From the NCBI RefSeq assembly GCF_013114595.1, contig NZ_VTXE01000002.1:62001-126000 (forward strand): 64,000 bases of DNA. The letters run 5' to 3'. Under the pieces are notes generated by a model. The model was not told the origin of the DNA and made no database searches. It saw nothing but the letters and a program-made list of their open reading frames with translations. Below, piece after piece: positions 45,532 to 53,228 of this stretch; position 1 is the stretch's first letter; every line of letters begins with the position of its first letter. The DNA comes from Vibrio sp. 99-8-1 (GTDB lineage Bacteria; Pseudomonadota; Gammaproteobacteria; Enterobacterales; Vibrionaceae). The position numbers and the translations under genes are program-made.

Positions 45532-47619
45532 ATGACTGACTTATCAAAATACAGAAATATTGGTATTTTCGCGCACGTTGATGCGGGTAAAACTACTACA
45601 ACTGAACGTATCCTTAAACTGACTGGTCAAATTCACAAGACTGGTGAAGTTCATGATGGTGAATCTACTACAGACTTCATGGATCAGGAAGCTGAGCGTG
45701 GTATTACCATTCAGTCAGCAGCAGTAAGCTGTTTCTGGAACGATCATCGTCTAAACGTTATCGATACTCCTGGACACGTTGACTTTACAGTAGAAGTATA
45801 TCGTTCTCTGAAAGTTCTTGACGGTGGTGTTGGTGTATTCTGTGGTTCTGGTGGCGTTGAGCCTCAGTCAGAAACTAACTGGCGTTACGCGAACGAATCA
45901 GAAGTATCTCGTCTGATCTTCGTAAACAAATTAGACCGTGTTGGTGCTGATTTCTTCAACGTTGTAGACCAAGTGAAAAAAGTTCTTGGTGCAAACCCAC
46001 TTGTTATGACACTTCCTATCGGTCGTGAAGATAACTTCGTTGGTGTTGTAGATATCCTAACTCGTCAAGCTTTCGTTTGGGATGACACTGGTCTTCCAGA
46101 AAACTTCGAAATTAAAGAAGTTCCTGCTGACATGGTTGATGATGTTGAAGCATACCGTGAAGAAATGATCGAAACTGCTGTAGAGCAAGACGACGATCTA
46201 ATGGAAGCTTACATGGAAGGTGAAGAACCTTCTATCGAAGACATCAAACGTTGTATCCGTAAAGGTACTCGTGATCTTGCGTTCTTCCCAACATACTGTG
46301 GTTCTGCATTTAAGAACAAAGGCGTACAGCTAGTTCTTGATGCTGTTGTAGATTACCTACCAGCACCAACAGAAGTTGATCCTCAGCCTCTAACTGATAA
46401 AGATACAGGTGAAGCGACTGGTGAAGTTGCAACTGTATCTGCTGATGAGCCACTACGTGCTCTAGCATTTAAGATCATGGATGACCGCTTTGGTGCGCTT
46501 ACATTTATCCGTATCTACTCTGGTGTAATGAACAAGGGTGACACTATCCTTAACGCTGCAACAGGTAAAACAGAGCGTATCGGCCGTATGGTTGAGATGC
46601 AAGCTGATGAGCGTAACGAACTAACATCTGCACAAGCGGGTGATATCATCGCTGTTGTAGGTATGAAGAACGTTCAAACTGGTCACACTCTATGTGATCC
46701 TAAGCATGAATGTACTCTTGAGCCAATGATCTTCCCAGATCCAGTAATCTCAATCGCTGTTGCACCTAAAGATAAAGGTTCTACAGAGAAAATGGGTATT
46801 GCTATCGGTAAGATGGTTGCAGAAGATCCATCATTCCAAGTTGAGACTGATGAAGATTCAGGCGAAACTATCTTGAAAGGTATGGGTGAACTTCACCTAG
46901 ATATCAAAGTTGATATCCTTAAGCGTACTTACGGTGTTGACCTAACAGTTGGTGCTCCTCAAGTTGCTTACCGTGAAACAATCACTCAAGCAATTGAAGA
47001 TAGCTACACGCATAAGAAACAGTCTGGTGGTTCTGGTCAGTTCGGTAAAATTGATTACCGTATCAAGCCTGGTGAGCCTAACTCTGGTTTCACGTTCTCT
47101 TCAACAGTTGTTGGTGGTAACGTACCTAAAGAGTTCTGGCCTGCAGTTGAGAAAGGTTTTGCATCTATGATGGAAAACGGTGTTCTTGCTGGCTTCCCAA
47201 CGTTAGACGTTGAAGTTGAACTATTTGATGGTGGCTTCCACGCAGTGGATTCATCTGCAATCGCATTTGAAATCGCAGCAAAAGGCGCATTCCGTCAAAC
47301 TATGCCTAAAGCTGGCGCACAACTTCTTGAGCCTATCATGAACGTTGATGTGTTCACTCCAGAAGATCACGTTGGTGATGTTATCGGTGACCTTAACCGT
47401 CGTCGTGGTATGATCAAAGACCAACAAGCTGGCGCTACTGGTGTTCGTATTAAAGCTGACGTTCCTCTATCAGAAATGTTTGGCTACATCGGTCACCTAC
47501 GTACAATTACTTCTGGCCGTGGTCAATTCTCAATGGAATTTGCTCACTATGCACCGTGTCCAATGAACGTTGCTGAAGCAGTAATTGCAAAAGTTAAAGA
47601 AGAGAAAGAGAAGAAGTAA
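45532..47619 (+). CDS. fusA: Elongation factor G, second copy (EF-G2)
   Basis: EF-G drives translocation and, with RRF, ribosome recycling. The 695-aa protein has all five domains. The P-loop is [11 protein letters not shown]3 [10 protein letters not shown]4 VNKLDR. The C-terminal domain IV-V region includes [20 protein letters not shown]. It stands outside the str operon (no rpsL/rpsG/tuf nearby), with its own promoter and terminator. Vibrios carry such an extra EF-G gene next to radA, so this is the fusA2-type copy. How the two EF-Gs share the work cannot be told here. Confidence 0.95.
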   Translation: MTDLSKYRNIGIFAHVDAGKTTTTERILKLTGQIHKTGEVHDGESTTDFMDQEAERGITIQSAAVSCFWNDHRLNVIDTPGHVDFTVEVYRSLKVLDGGVGVFCGSGGVEPQSETNWRYANESEVSRLIFVNKLDRVGADFFNVVDQVKKVLGANPLVMTLPIGREDNFVGVVDILTRQAFVWDDTGLPENFEIKEVPADMVDDVEAYREEMIETAVEQDDDLMEAYMEGEEPSIEDIKRCIRKGTRDLAFFPTYCGSAFKNKGVQLVLDAVVDYLPAPTEVDPQPLTDKDTGEATGEVATVSADEPLRALAFKIMDDRFGALTFIRIYSGVMNKGDTILNAATGKTERIGRMVEMQADERNELTSAQAGDIIAVVGMKNVQTGHTLCDPKHECTLEPMIFPDPVISIAVAPKDKGSTEKMGIAIGKMVAEDPSFQVETDEDSGETILKGMGELHLDIKVDILKRTYGVDLTVGAPQVAYRETITQAIEDSYTHKKQSGGSGQFGKIDYRIKPGEPNSGFTFSSTVVGGNVPKEFWPAVEKGFASMMENGVLAGFPTLDVEVELFDGGFHAVDSSAIAFEIAAKGAFRQTMPKAGAQLLEPIMNVDVFTPEDHVGDVIGDLNRRRGMIKDQQAGATGVRIKADVPLSEMFGYIGHLRTITSGRGQFSMEFAHYAPCPMNVAEAVIAKVKEEKEKK

Positions 47620-47642
47620 TTCTTTTTATCTGATTAAACTTA

Positions 47643-47674
47643 AAAACCCGAAAGTGAAAACTTTCGGGTTTTTT
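47643..47674 (+). terminator. Intrinsic terminator after EF-G2
   Basis: AAAACCCGAAAGT / ACTTTCGGGTTTT around a GAAA loop, with T6, is a strong hairpin. The A-rich left flank allows use from the other strand as well. Confidence 0.92.
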
Positions 47675-47793
47675 GTTTATGTACTCAGATGATTCTAAAC
47701 TCTACTATCCTATTCAGAAGCCAAGTGATCTTGCCGAACAGACAATTCTAGGTGTTTTAGTTAAACCTTGTTGTAAAACCAATCGTTCAGTTA

Positions 47794-48003
47794 TCACTGC
47801 ATATCAAGCCAAATCTTTTCTACCTTATTTCTTGCCCATTCCGTTTTGCGCAAAAACTTTAAACTTGATTTAATACTTGGATCTTTTTTAAAACAGTTAA
47901 TATTGACCATATAGCTGAGCTCTTGCCAGCCATAATGTTCAACAAGGTCTGTCAGTAGCTTTTCTAGCTTTACCCCGTGCAAAGGGTTGTTGGGTTGCGA
48001 CAT
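47794..48003 (-). CDS. VF530-family DNA-binding protein (DUF2132)
   Basis: A 69-aa protein starting [17 protein letters not shown] and containing [16 protein letters not shown] and the [17 protein letters not shown] end, the VF530/DUF2132 pattern described from Vibrio fischeri. The family folds as a small helical DNA-binding-like domain; its role is unknown. TTAAGG lies about 7 bases before this ATG, so the in-frame upstream start at 48054 was rejected. Confidence 0.88.
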   Translation of the reverse strand: MSQPNNPLHGVKLEKLLTDLVEHYGWQELSYMVNINCFKKDPSIKSSLKFLRKTEWARNKVEKIWLDMQ

Positions 48004-48206
48004 AATGAGCCTTAATAAAAATGGTGTTGGAATGTTGTACTCAAGTGACCTCAAGGCGCTTGTTCAGCGAGAATGTATTGGCTGCTGATCAAGGCACTGA
48101 TTTGAAGGCATAGTCATTCTACGGCAAGAATCATATATGCTGAGTCGGCATTTATAGCTAAAATGCTCATCATCACACTGTTGTGTCGATTATAAGGAAA
48201 CTATGG

Positions 48207-48671
48207 ATGAAAAAGTATCACCAATGTTATTTAGAGAGATATTTGCAAACCGTAGCAAAAGATAAACCAAGTGATAGTAATCAAGTGGTCGCTGAGTATT
48301 TTTGTGCCGACGAATATAATGCCAATACTTGTGCGCAACTTGTACTGCAAGGGACCAAAACGGCCACCTGTAGCTTATATGAAGCTTATGCTCTTGATAA
48401 AGAAGAGTTGCCTGAATGTGGCCGGCTTACTGTCGTGCTTAACTGGGATGAAGAGCCGGTATGTATTATAGAGACAACAGAAGTGACCTATTTGCCTTTT
48501 AACCAAATTAGCCCAGAGTTTGCTTATGAAGAAGGGGAAGGCGATCGCTCTTATGCGCATTGGAAAAAGTCCCATAATGAATTCTTCCAGTCGGTCTGTG
48601 ATGAACTGGGGTTAACGTGGCATGAAGAGCAATTGATAGTTTGTGAACGGTTTAAGCGAGTTTATGGCTAG
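48207..48671 (+). CDS. ASCH-domain protein
   Basis: A 154-aa protein with the ASCH (ASC-1 homology) pattern: LVLQGTKTATCSLY near residue 45, GRLTVVLNWDEEPVCIIETTEV in the middle (a beta-barrel like PUA) and EGEGDRSYAHWKKSHNEFF. The family is thought to bind or act on RNA or modified nucleosides. The ATG at 48207 is preceded by AAGGAA at 8 bases; the GTG at 48183 was rejected. No operon partner is seen. Confidence 0.85.
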   Translation: MKKYHQCYLERYLQTVAKDKPSDSNQVVAEYFCADEYNANTCAQLVLQGTKTATCSLYEAYALDKEELPECGRLTVVLNWDEEPVCIIETTEVTYLPFNQISPEFAYEEGEGDRSYAHWKKSHNEFFQSVCDELGLTWHEEQLIVCERFKRVYG

Positions 48672-48734
48672 TTAGAGTCACCATTAGTGTTGTCAGAAGA
48701 GGTACCGCGTTGATCGGGCACCTCTTCTACTGTT

Positions 48735-50459
48735 TTACTCTTCCCAAACGACCAATTTATCTGATGGCCAATTTACCCCAACATCATGATATTTCTTCTC
48801 AAGTATGTGGCGTTTTATTTTTAGTGTTGGCGTCAAAATTCCGTTTTCAATACTCCACGGATCTTTGATCATCAGTACACCTTTGATTTTCTCATGGGAC
48901 TCCAGTTCTTGATTCATACGCTTAATGACTTTGGTTGCGCGTCGTTCATAGCGTTCTTTATCAAAATTTGGATACTGGTGAGGAACCGCCAGCAGAATAG
49001 GTGCAGGCATGCCTAAACCAACCAAGCACATCATCTCAACTCGGCTATATTGATATAATTTATTCTCGATTGGAACGGGGGCGACAAACTTGCCTTTTGC
49101 TGTTTTAAAGGTGTCTTTTTTACGCCCTTGGATAGTAAGGTAGCCATCGCTGTCAATGGCACCAATATCACCGGTATGTAACCAACCTTGCTCATCGAAA
49201 GAGGCTTTGCTCTCTTGTTCGTTTTTGTAGTAGCCGGAAAACATCCCGTTACTTTTCACTAAAATTTCATCATCTGCGGCAATTTTAAGCTCAATACCGG
49301 GGCCAGCATTTCCAACGGTTCCTATTTTATCCGCTCTGAAGGGGTAGTTTATGGTGCTGTAAGCGAATGACTCCGTCATCCCCCATGCTTCGGTAATGTT
49401 AATTCCTACGCTGTGATACCACTTTAAGAGAGCAGGAGAAACAGGTGCCGAGCCACAACCAAGTACTCGACCTTGGTCCAGCCCAAGTCCTTCTATGATT
49501 CGTTTTTTGACGATAGAGTTAATGAAAGGAATCTTTAACAGGATATTAAGCTTTTTCTGTGGAAGCTTGTCTTGTATTCGCTGTTGGAAGAGTGCCCATA
49601 GACGTGGAACCGAAATAAAGAGAGTTGGGCGATGCATTTTTACATCTTCGATAAAGGTATCTAAAGACTCTGGAAATGCGGTTTGGATGCCACCGGATAT
49701 AGATGAACCAAAAATATACACTCGCTCTGTAATATGCGCTAAAGGAAGATAAGAGAAAAGTCGGTCGTTTGGTTGGATACCAATATGTTCAATCAACTTC
49801 TGTGCAGACCAGCTAAATGCGCCATAAGTTAACATAGCGCCCTTTGGAACTCCTGATGTGCCAGAGGTGTACACAATACTCATTAGTTTGTCGTCATAGT
49901 GCTGAGGACGTAATTCACTTGGCTCTACTGCTTTGATCAGTTCTTCATATTGATATTGGCATTCAGCGGCGCTGTCATATGGCAGGGCGATGGTGATTAG
50001 ATCAGGATTATTGGATATGACGTCACTAACAGCTTGGCTATTATCTAACTTTCCTACAATAACAGCCTTACTTTCACTGTGTTTTACACAGTAGTCAATG
50101 GTATCGGCACCTGCTGTCGGGAAGATTGGGACGCTAATATAATCCCCTAACATGAGCGCTAGATCCGTAATAAACCATTCTGCACAGTTTTTAGACACTA
50201 GAGCAATTTTGTCTCCAGGTTCAAGCCCTTTTTCTTGTAAAGCAGAAACGAGTCTTAACGCACTATCTGCTACTTCCGCGTAGCTAAATTCCACAAACTG
50301 ACGATTGATAATTTGTTTTAGATAGATCTCATCTGGTCGACTTTCCGCCCACTGCAAAATAAGCTCATTGGGTGGAGGAAGCGTACATTTAGCTTGAGGT
50401 TGTTGAAATTGTTCAAAATTGTCAGAGAGTTGAGGCTGAGTCATCTTGTTTCCATCCAT
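48735..50459 (-). CDS. AMP-dependent long-chain acyl-CoA ligase
   Basis: This 574-aa ANL-superfamily enzyme activates a fatty acid to acyl-AMP and then acyl-CoA. The AMP-binding P-loop is IVYTSGTSGVPKGAML. Other motifs are NITEAWGMTES, WLHTGDIGAIDSDGYLTIQGR and a C-terminal domain Lys in ILTPTLKIKR. It is of the FadD15-like/long-chain group and differs from classical FadD. In V. cholerae a similar gene follows fusA2, as I recall. A second ATG at 50444 is a possible start. A TTTAAACG palindrome lies upstream. Confidence 0.92.
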   Translation of the reverse strand: MDGNKMTQPQLSDNFEQFQQPQAKCTLPPPNELILQWAESRPDEIYLKQIINRQFVEFSYAEVADSALRLVSALQEKGLEPGDKIALVSKNCAEWFITDLALMLGDYISVPIFPTAGADTIDYCVKHSESKAVIVGKLDNSQAVSDVISNNPDLITIALPYDSAAECQYQYEELIKAVEPSELRPQHYDDKLMSIVYTSGTSGVPKGAMLTYGAFSWSAQKLIEHIGIQPNDRLFSYLPLAHITERVYIFGSSISGGIQTAFPESLDTFIEDVKMHRPTLFISVPRLWALFQQRIQDKLPQKKLNILLKIPFINSIVKKRIIEGLGLDQGRVLGCGSAPVSPALLKWYHSVGINITEAWGMTESFAYSTINYPFRADKIGTVGNAGPGIELKIAADDEILVKSNGMFSGYYKNEQESKASFDEQGWLHTGDIGAIDSDGYLTIQGRKKDTFKTAKGKFVAPVPIENKLYQYSRVEMMCLVGLGMPAPILLAVPHQYPNFDKERYERRATKVIKRMNQELESHEKIKGVLMIKDPWSIENGILTPTLKIKRHILEKKYHDVGVNWPSDKLVVWEE

Positions 50460-50506
50460 GGCTACTTATCGTTTATGTTATAAAAATGTTAATTTAAGTG
50501 TAACAC

Positions 50507-50545
50507 AGTATAACAAATACAATAACTTTTAAACGTGCGTTTAAA
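50507..50545 (-). promoter_or_regulatory. Acyl-CoA ligase promoter with an AAAC-N4-GTTT palindrome
   Basis: A perfect 18-bp palindrome, TTTAAACGTGCGTTTAAA (50528-50545), lies at the -35 position relative to a minus-strand TATACT (50512-50507). The core AAAC-N4-GTTT resembles operators of PsrA-type TetR fatty-acid regulators. That a PsrA-like protein binds here is inference. Confidence 0.45.
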
Positions 50546-50603
50546 TAACTCTTTAGTCTAAGCCAGAATATGTGGACTGGTTAACATCACTGATGTTGTT
50601 CGT

Positions 50604-51368
50604 TCAGATATGGCTATGACCGTAGTGATTGATCTTTCGATAGTTTCCCGGAGTAAGTCCCGTTTTCTTCTTAAAAATACGAGAAAAATAAGATACATCG
50701 TTATAACCACATTGATAGGCGATGGCGGCAATCTTCTCATTTTTCCGCTTAGTTAAAAGGTGCTTTGCGTGATTGATTCGCTTATTGGTCAAGTAATCAC
50801 GAAAACTAATACCAACAACATTATGGAACAGTTTAGAAAAGTAGCTGATGGAGTAGTGGCATAGCGCCGCCAGTTCTTCCTCCTTTATTTCTTTCTCTAA
50901 GTTGTCGTCAATATGTTTGAGAGTGCGAAAAATATCAATTCGGCTACCTGAATGCGTATCGACCTGTTGATTGGTGAGGGTTTCATCCATAGGCGTTAAG
51001 TTTGCCTGTTGCATTGATAACTGCAGGGAGAGCGCCTTAATTTTTTCGCTAGCGGTTGAGGAAGAGATATCAATAGATTGAATAATCATGGATTGATCAA
51101 ATTTGATGATGTCATCTTGGCTTGTGTGAAAGAGAATCAGATGCTTATTAAGGTTGACGCAGATCTTGAGTGCGGTTTCTAGTAAGGGAAAATTGTCTGT
51201 GGAAAGACAGAATAAAACATAGTCTACCTCCGAACGGGTTAGCACTGAAATGTCTTCCCCATGTTGAACAATCTCAAATTGCGTCTCTAGCAAACAAGCA
51301 TCAATTGAAGGTATTGCGTGAAGGTATGGACCCAACCAATGACCTTGAGGGGCACGAAATAGATCCAT
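50604..51368 (-). CDS. AraC-family transcriptional regulator beside the tad locus
   Basis: This is a 254-aa regulator. The C-terminal ~100 residues hold two helix-turn-helix motifs of AraC type (EELAALCHYSISYFSKLFH and AIAYQCGYNDVSYFSRIFKKKTG), ending with the TPGNYRK signature. The N-terminal ~130 residues do not look like a cupin. The pattern YVLFCLSTDN...LNKHLILFHTS resembles an alternating alpha/beta receiver-like fold without clear phospho-Asp context. AAGGAGGT precedes the ATG. It is divergent from flp1, so control of the pilus genes is a sensible guess. Confidence 0.85.
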   Translation of the reverse strand: MDLFRAPQGHWLGPYLHAIPSIDACLLETQFEIVQHGEDISVLTRSEVDYVLFCLSTDNFPLLETALKICVNLNKHLILFHTSQDDIIKFDQSMIIQSIDISSSTASEKIKALSLQLSMQQANLTPMDETLTNQQVDTHSGSRIDIFRTLKHIDDNLEKEIKEEELAALCHYSISYFSKLFHNVVGISFRDYLTNKRINHAKHLLTKRKNEKIAAIAYQCGYNDVSYFSRIFKKKTGLTPGNYRKINHYGHSHI

Positions 51369-51548
51369 AAATGTACCTCCTTATTATGCATTGGTTATTA
51401 ATATTTATATTTTTAGCTTAGTTGTTGGGTAAGTGAACGCAAATAATTCCTGCGTAAAACTAGCGATAGTACATTCTCTGGCCTATTTTTATTTATAGTG
51501 AAATGTAAATATTTTGTTATGAGCGAATAAGTTGACTATGGTGGAGTT

Positions 51549-51713
51549 ATGTTTAGTGCAAAAACGGAAATAATTAAGTTTATTAATGATGAAGAAGGTT
51601 TAACGGTTGTGGAATATGTGGTGGGAGCAGGGCTATTAGTTGTCGGTTTTACCGGTTTCTTTTCAGATTTTGCTGATGTTCTTATTGCGAAAATGTCATC
51701 TTTAATGAAATGA
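51549..51713 (+). CDS. flp1: Flp-family prepilin 1
   Basis: A 54-codon ORF. The 17-residue leader ends EEG, followed by LTVVEYVVGAGLLVVGF: the TadV cleavage site is after Gly17, Glu is at +5 and Tyr at +6, and a hydrophobic helix follows. This is the Flp/Fap pilin pattern. GGAG lies four bases before the ATG. It shares the DEEGLTVVEYV block with flp2 but has a different, shorter C-terminus. It is divergent from the AraC gene. Being alone and about 0.7 kb from flp2, it may be separately expressed. Confidence 0.88.
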   Translation: MFSAKTEIIKFINDEEGLTVVEYVVGAGLLVVGFTGFFSDFADVLIAKMSSLMK

Positions 51714-52404
51714 TAATAGTTATCAATTTCTCGTCTTTATAGTTTGAAATACCCAGTTTTCTGCCTGATTCAGCTATTTACTAATCGCTAATTTATTTAG
51801 TGTAGCTTCTAAATGATGCTTTCAAGTTAGTATAAATAGTACTCCTACTCTAATGTGGATATTCCTTCCAAGTATGAACAAAAGATGTTTCTTATGTGTT
51901 CTGTTTGTTACGTAAATGTACGTCTTGATTCGTTGTAGAATGGCGTATCTATTGAGAATATGCTTGTTGATGACGGTATGTTGTTGTTTTTAAATGCTAA
52001 TTTAGGAAGTATTTATATACTGTAAATCAAATGATGTAAAAATGAAATTATTATCATCTTTGAGACGCATGTGAAATAAAGCTTATTTTGAATTCCCATC
52101 TTATACATGAAGTTAAAAGGATAATTTGTTTTTCTTAATATGCGTATAGTTGCCTTTCTTTTTGGTTATATTGTTGATGTGCATGAAGAAATATGCGTTT
52201 CATCTCATTTGTATTTGTCTTATACAGTTTAATCTTAATAAAAAAGAACAAAAATTCTTATTGATAAAAATATTTCTTTAAGTGTTCGTGACATAAAAGT
52301 ACCAGTTGATAATAAAAAAGTCCTAACTTAAATTAATTCAGACTCCTAGATTATAAGGGAAGCCATCAGAAAGTATGGCTAACTAGAATCAGGAGTAACA
52401 TGCT
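51714..52404 (+). promoter_or_regulatory. 691-base AT-rich gap between the two pilin genes
   Basis: No ORF with a family match was found. TGATAA-TAG-TTATCA overlaps the flp1 stop (51711-51725). Just before flp2 an AGCCAT...ATGGCT repeat (52364-52381) and AGGAG mark the leader. The rest is very AT-rich with no clear -35/-10 pair that stands out from the background, so the flp2 promoter and any silencer (H-NS-like) sites should lie here. Confidence 0.4.
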
Positions 52405-52602
52405 ATGAGTAAATTTATTAAATTTTGCCAAGACTTTTATCAGGATGAAGAAGGTTTAACAGTTGTGGAATATGTAATTGGAGCAGGATTGCTAGTTGGT
52501 GGATTCACCGTGCTGTTTGATAGCTTTAGTAGTACTTTGTCCGACAAGCTAAGTTCCATTGCTAACGGTATTGATGACGGCTCCACTACGACAGGTGGTT
52601 AA
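52405..52602 (+). CDS. flp2: Flp-family prepilin 2 (likely major pilin)
   Basis: A 65-aa prepilin. The leader MSKFIKFCQDFYQDEEG (17 residues) is cut after Gly17 to give LTVVEYVIGAGLLV with Glu at +5 and Tyr at +6, as in Flp1 of Aggregatibacter. The C-terminus is Ser/Thr/Gly-rich (GSTTTGG), a usual site for surface variation or glycosylation in Flp pilins. CAGGAG precedes the ATG. It is followed by a long hairpin before the machinery genes, which suits a highly expressed subunit. Confidence 0.92.
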   Translation: MSKFIKFCQDFYQDEEGLTVVEYVIGAGLLVGGFTVLFDSFSSTLSDKLSSIANGIDDGSTTTGG

Positions 52603-52637
52603 TGTAAGTGGCTAACAACAAGCTCGATATAAGTAAC

Positions 52638-52677
52638 AATTAAGACTCTGGATTAATGCAATCTAGGGTCTTAATTT
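52638..52677 (+). terminator. Long hairpin between flp2 and the tad machinery genes
   Basis: AATTAAGACTCTGGATT pairs with AATCTAGGGTCTTAATT (17 bp, two G-U pairs, 5-nt loop), ending in TTTG. It probably lets most transcripts end or stabilise after the pilin gene while some continue into tadV. Confidence 0.75.
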
Positions 52678-52684
52678 GCGGAGA

Positions 52685-53188
52685 ATGGATGTGCAATTAC
52701 TGTGGCTGGTATGCTGGGGAATATTATTTGCCATTTCGTTGGTGGACTTAAAAGATAACCGAATCCCAAATCGATTAGTTTTTTTGCTGTTTTTCGCTGT
52801 ATTGGGTAGTAACGCGTTACTAAAAGATGGAGCTTGGATCTTAGACTCTTTGTTAGGTGGCGCGACAGTTTTTGCGGTTAGTATGTTTTTTTATATCGTC
52901 AAAGCTATGGCTGCCGGAGACGTAAAACTGCTAGCCGTAATTGGTTTTTGGCAGGGGTGGCATAATTTATCTAGCCTAGCATTCTACCTAATTATCGCCT
53001 CCGCACTGGTGGGGATTTTTTATTACGTTTACAACAGTATCCATTTTGGCTCTTCGTTTAGCGCTAAAAAATTGGCTTATTTGGCCAATAAGCACACCAG
53101 ACAGTACGTTGATATTCATGTCACTCAGATGCCGATGGCACCAGCAATAATGATAGGGATGGCTCTATATAGCTATTTTACAATTTAA
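52685..53188 (+). CDS. tadV: Prepilin peptidase TadV (CpaA, family A24)
   Basis: TadV is the inner-membrane aspartic peptidase that cuts Flp, TadE and TadF. The protein is ~167 aa with about five hydrophobic segments. One catalytic Asp is in SLVDLKDNRIPNRL, the other in AAGDVKLLAVIG (GD-type motif). The start is uncertain. ATG 52685 is listed; GTG 52691 has the best spacing to GGAG (52680-52683), and TTG 52676 lies inside the hairpin. The choice affects only two to five residues. Confidence 0.9.
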   Translation: MDVQLLWLVCWGILFAISLVDLKDNRIPNRLVFLLFFAVLGSNALLKDGAWILDSLLGGATVFAVSMFFYIVKAMAAGDVKLLAVIGFWQGWHNLSSLAFYLIIASALVGIFYYVYNSIHFGSSFSAKKLAYLANKHTRQYVDIHVTQMPMAPAIMIGMALYSYFTI

Positions 53189-53198
53189 GGAGACAGCT

Positions 53199-53228
53199 AT
53201 GGATGCTAGCACTAAGGAGGATGTATGA
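53199..53228 (+). CDS. Possible 9-aa leader peptide before the AAA+ gene
   Basis: ATG at 53199 with AAGGAG seven bases upstream opens nine codons (MDASTKEDV). Its TGA overlaps the next start (ATGA, 53225-53228). The downstream gene also has its own AAGGAGG inside this ORF. It may exist only to couple translation. Short, so confidence is low. Confidence 0.3.
   Translation: MDASTKEDV

Noticed and set aside
47673..47873. 66-codon plus-strand ORF after the EF-G2 terminator
   Set aside because: Starts inside the terminator T tract, has no ribosome-binding site and overlaps the antisense VF530 gene at its 3' end. No family is recognised.
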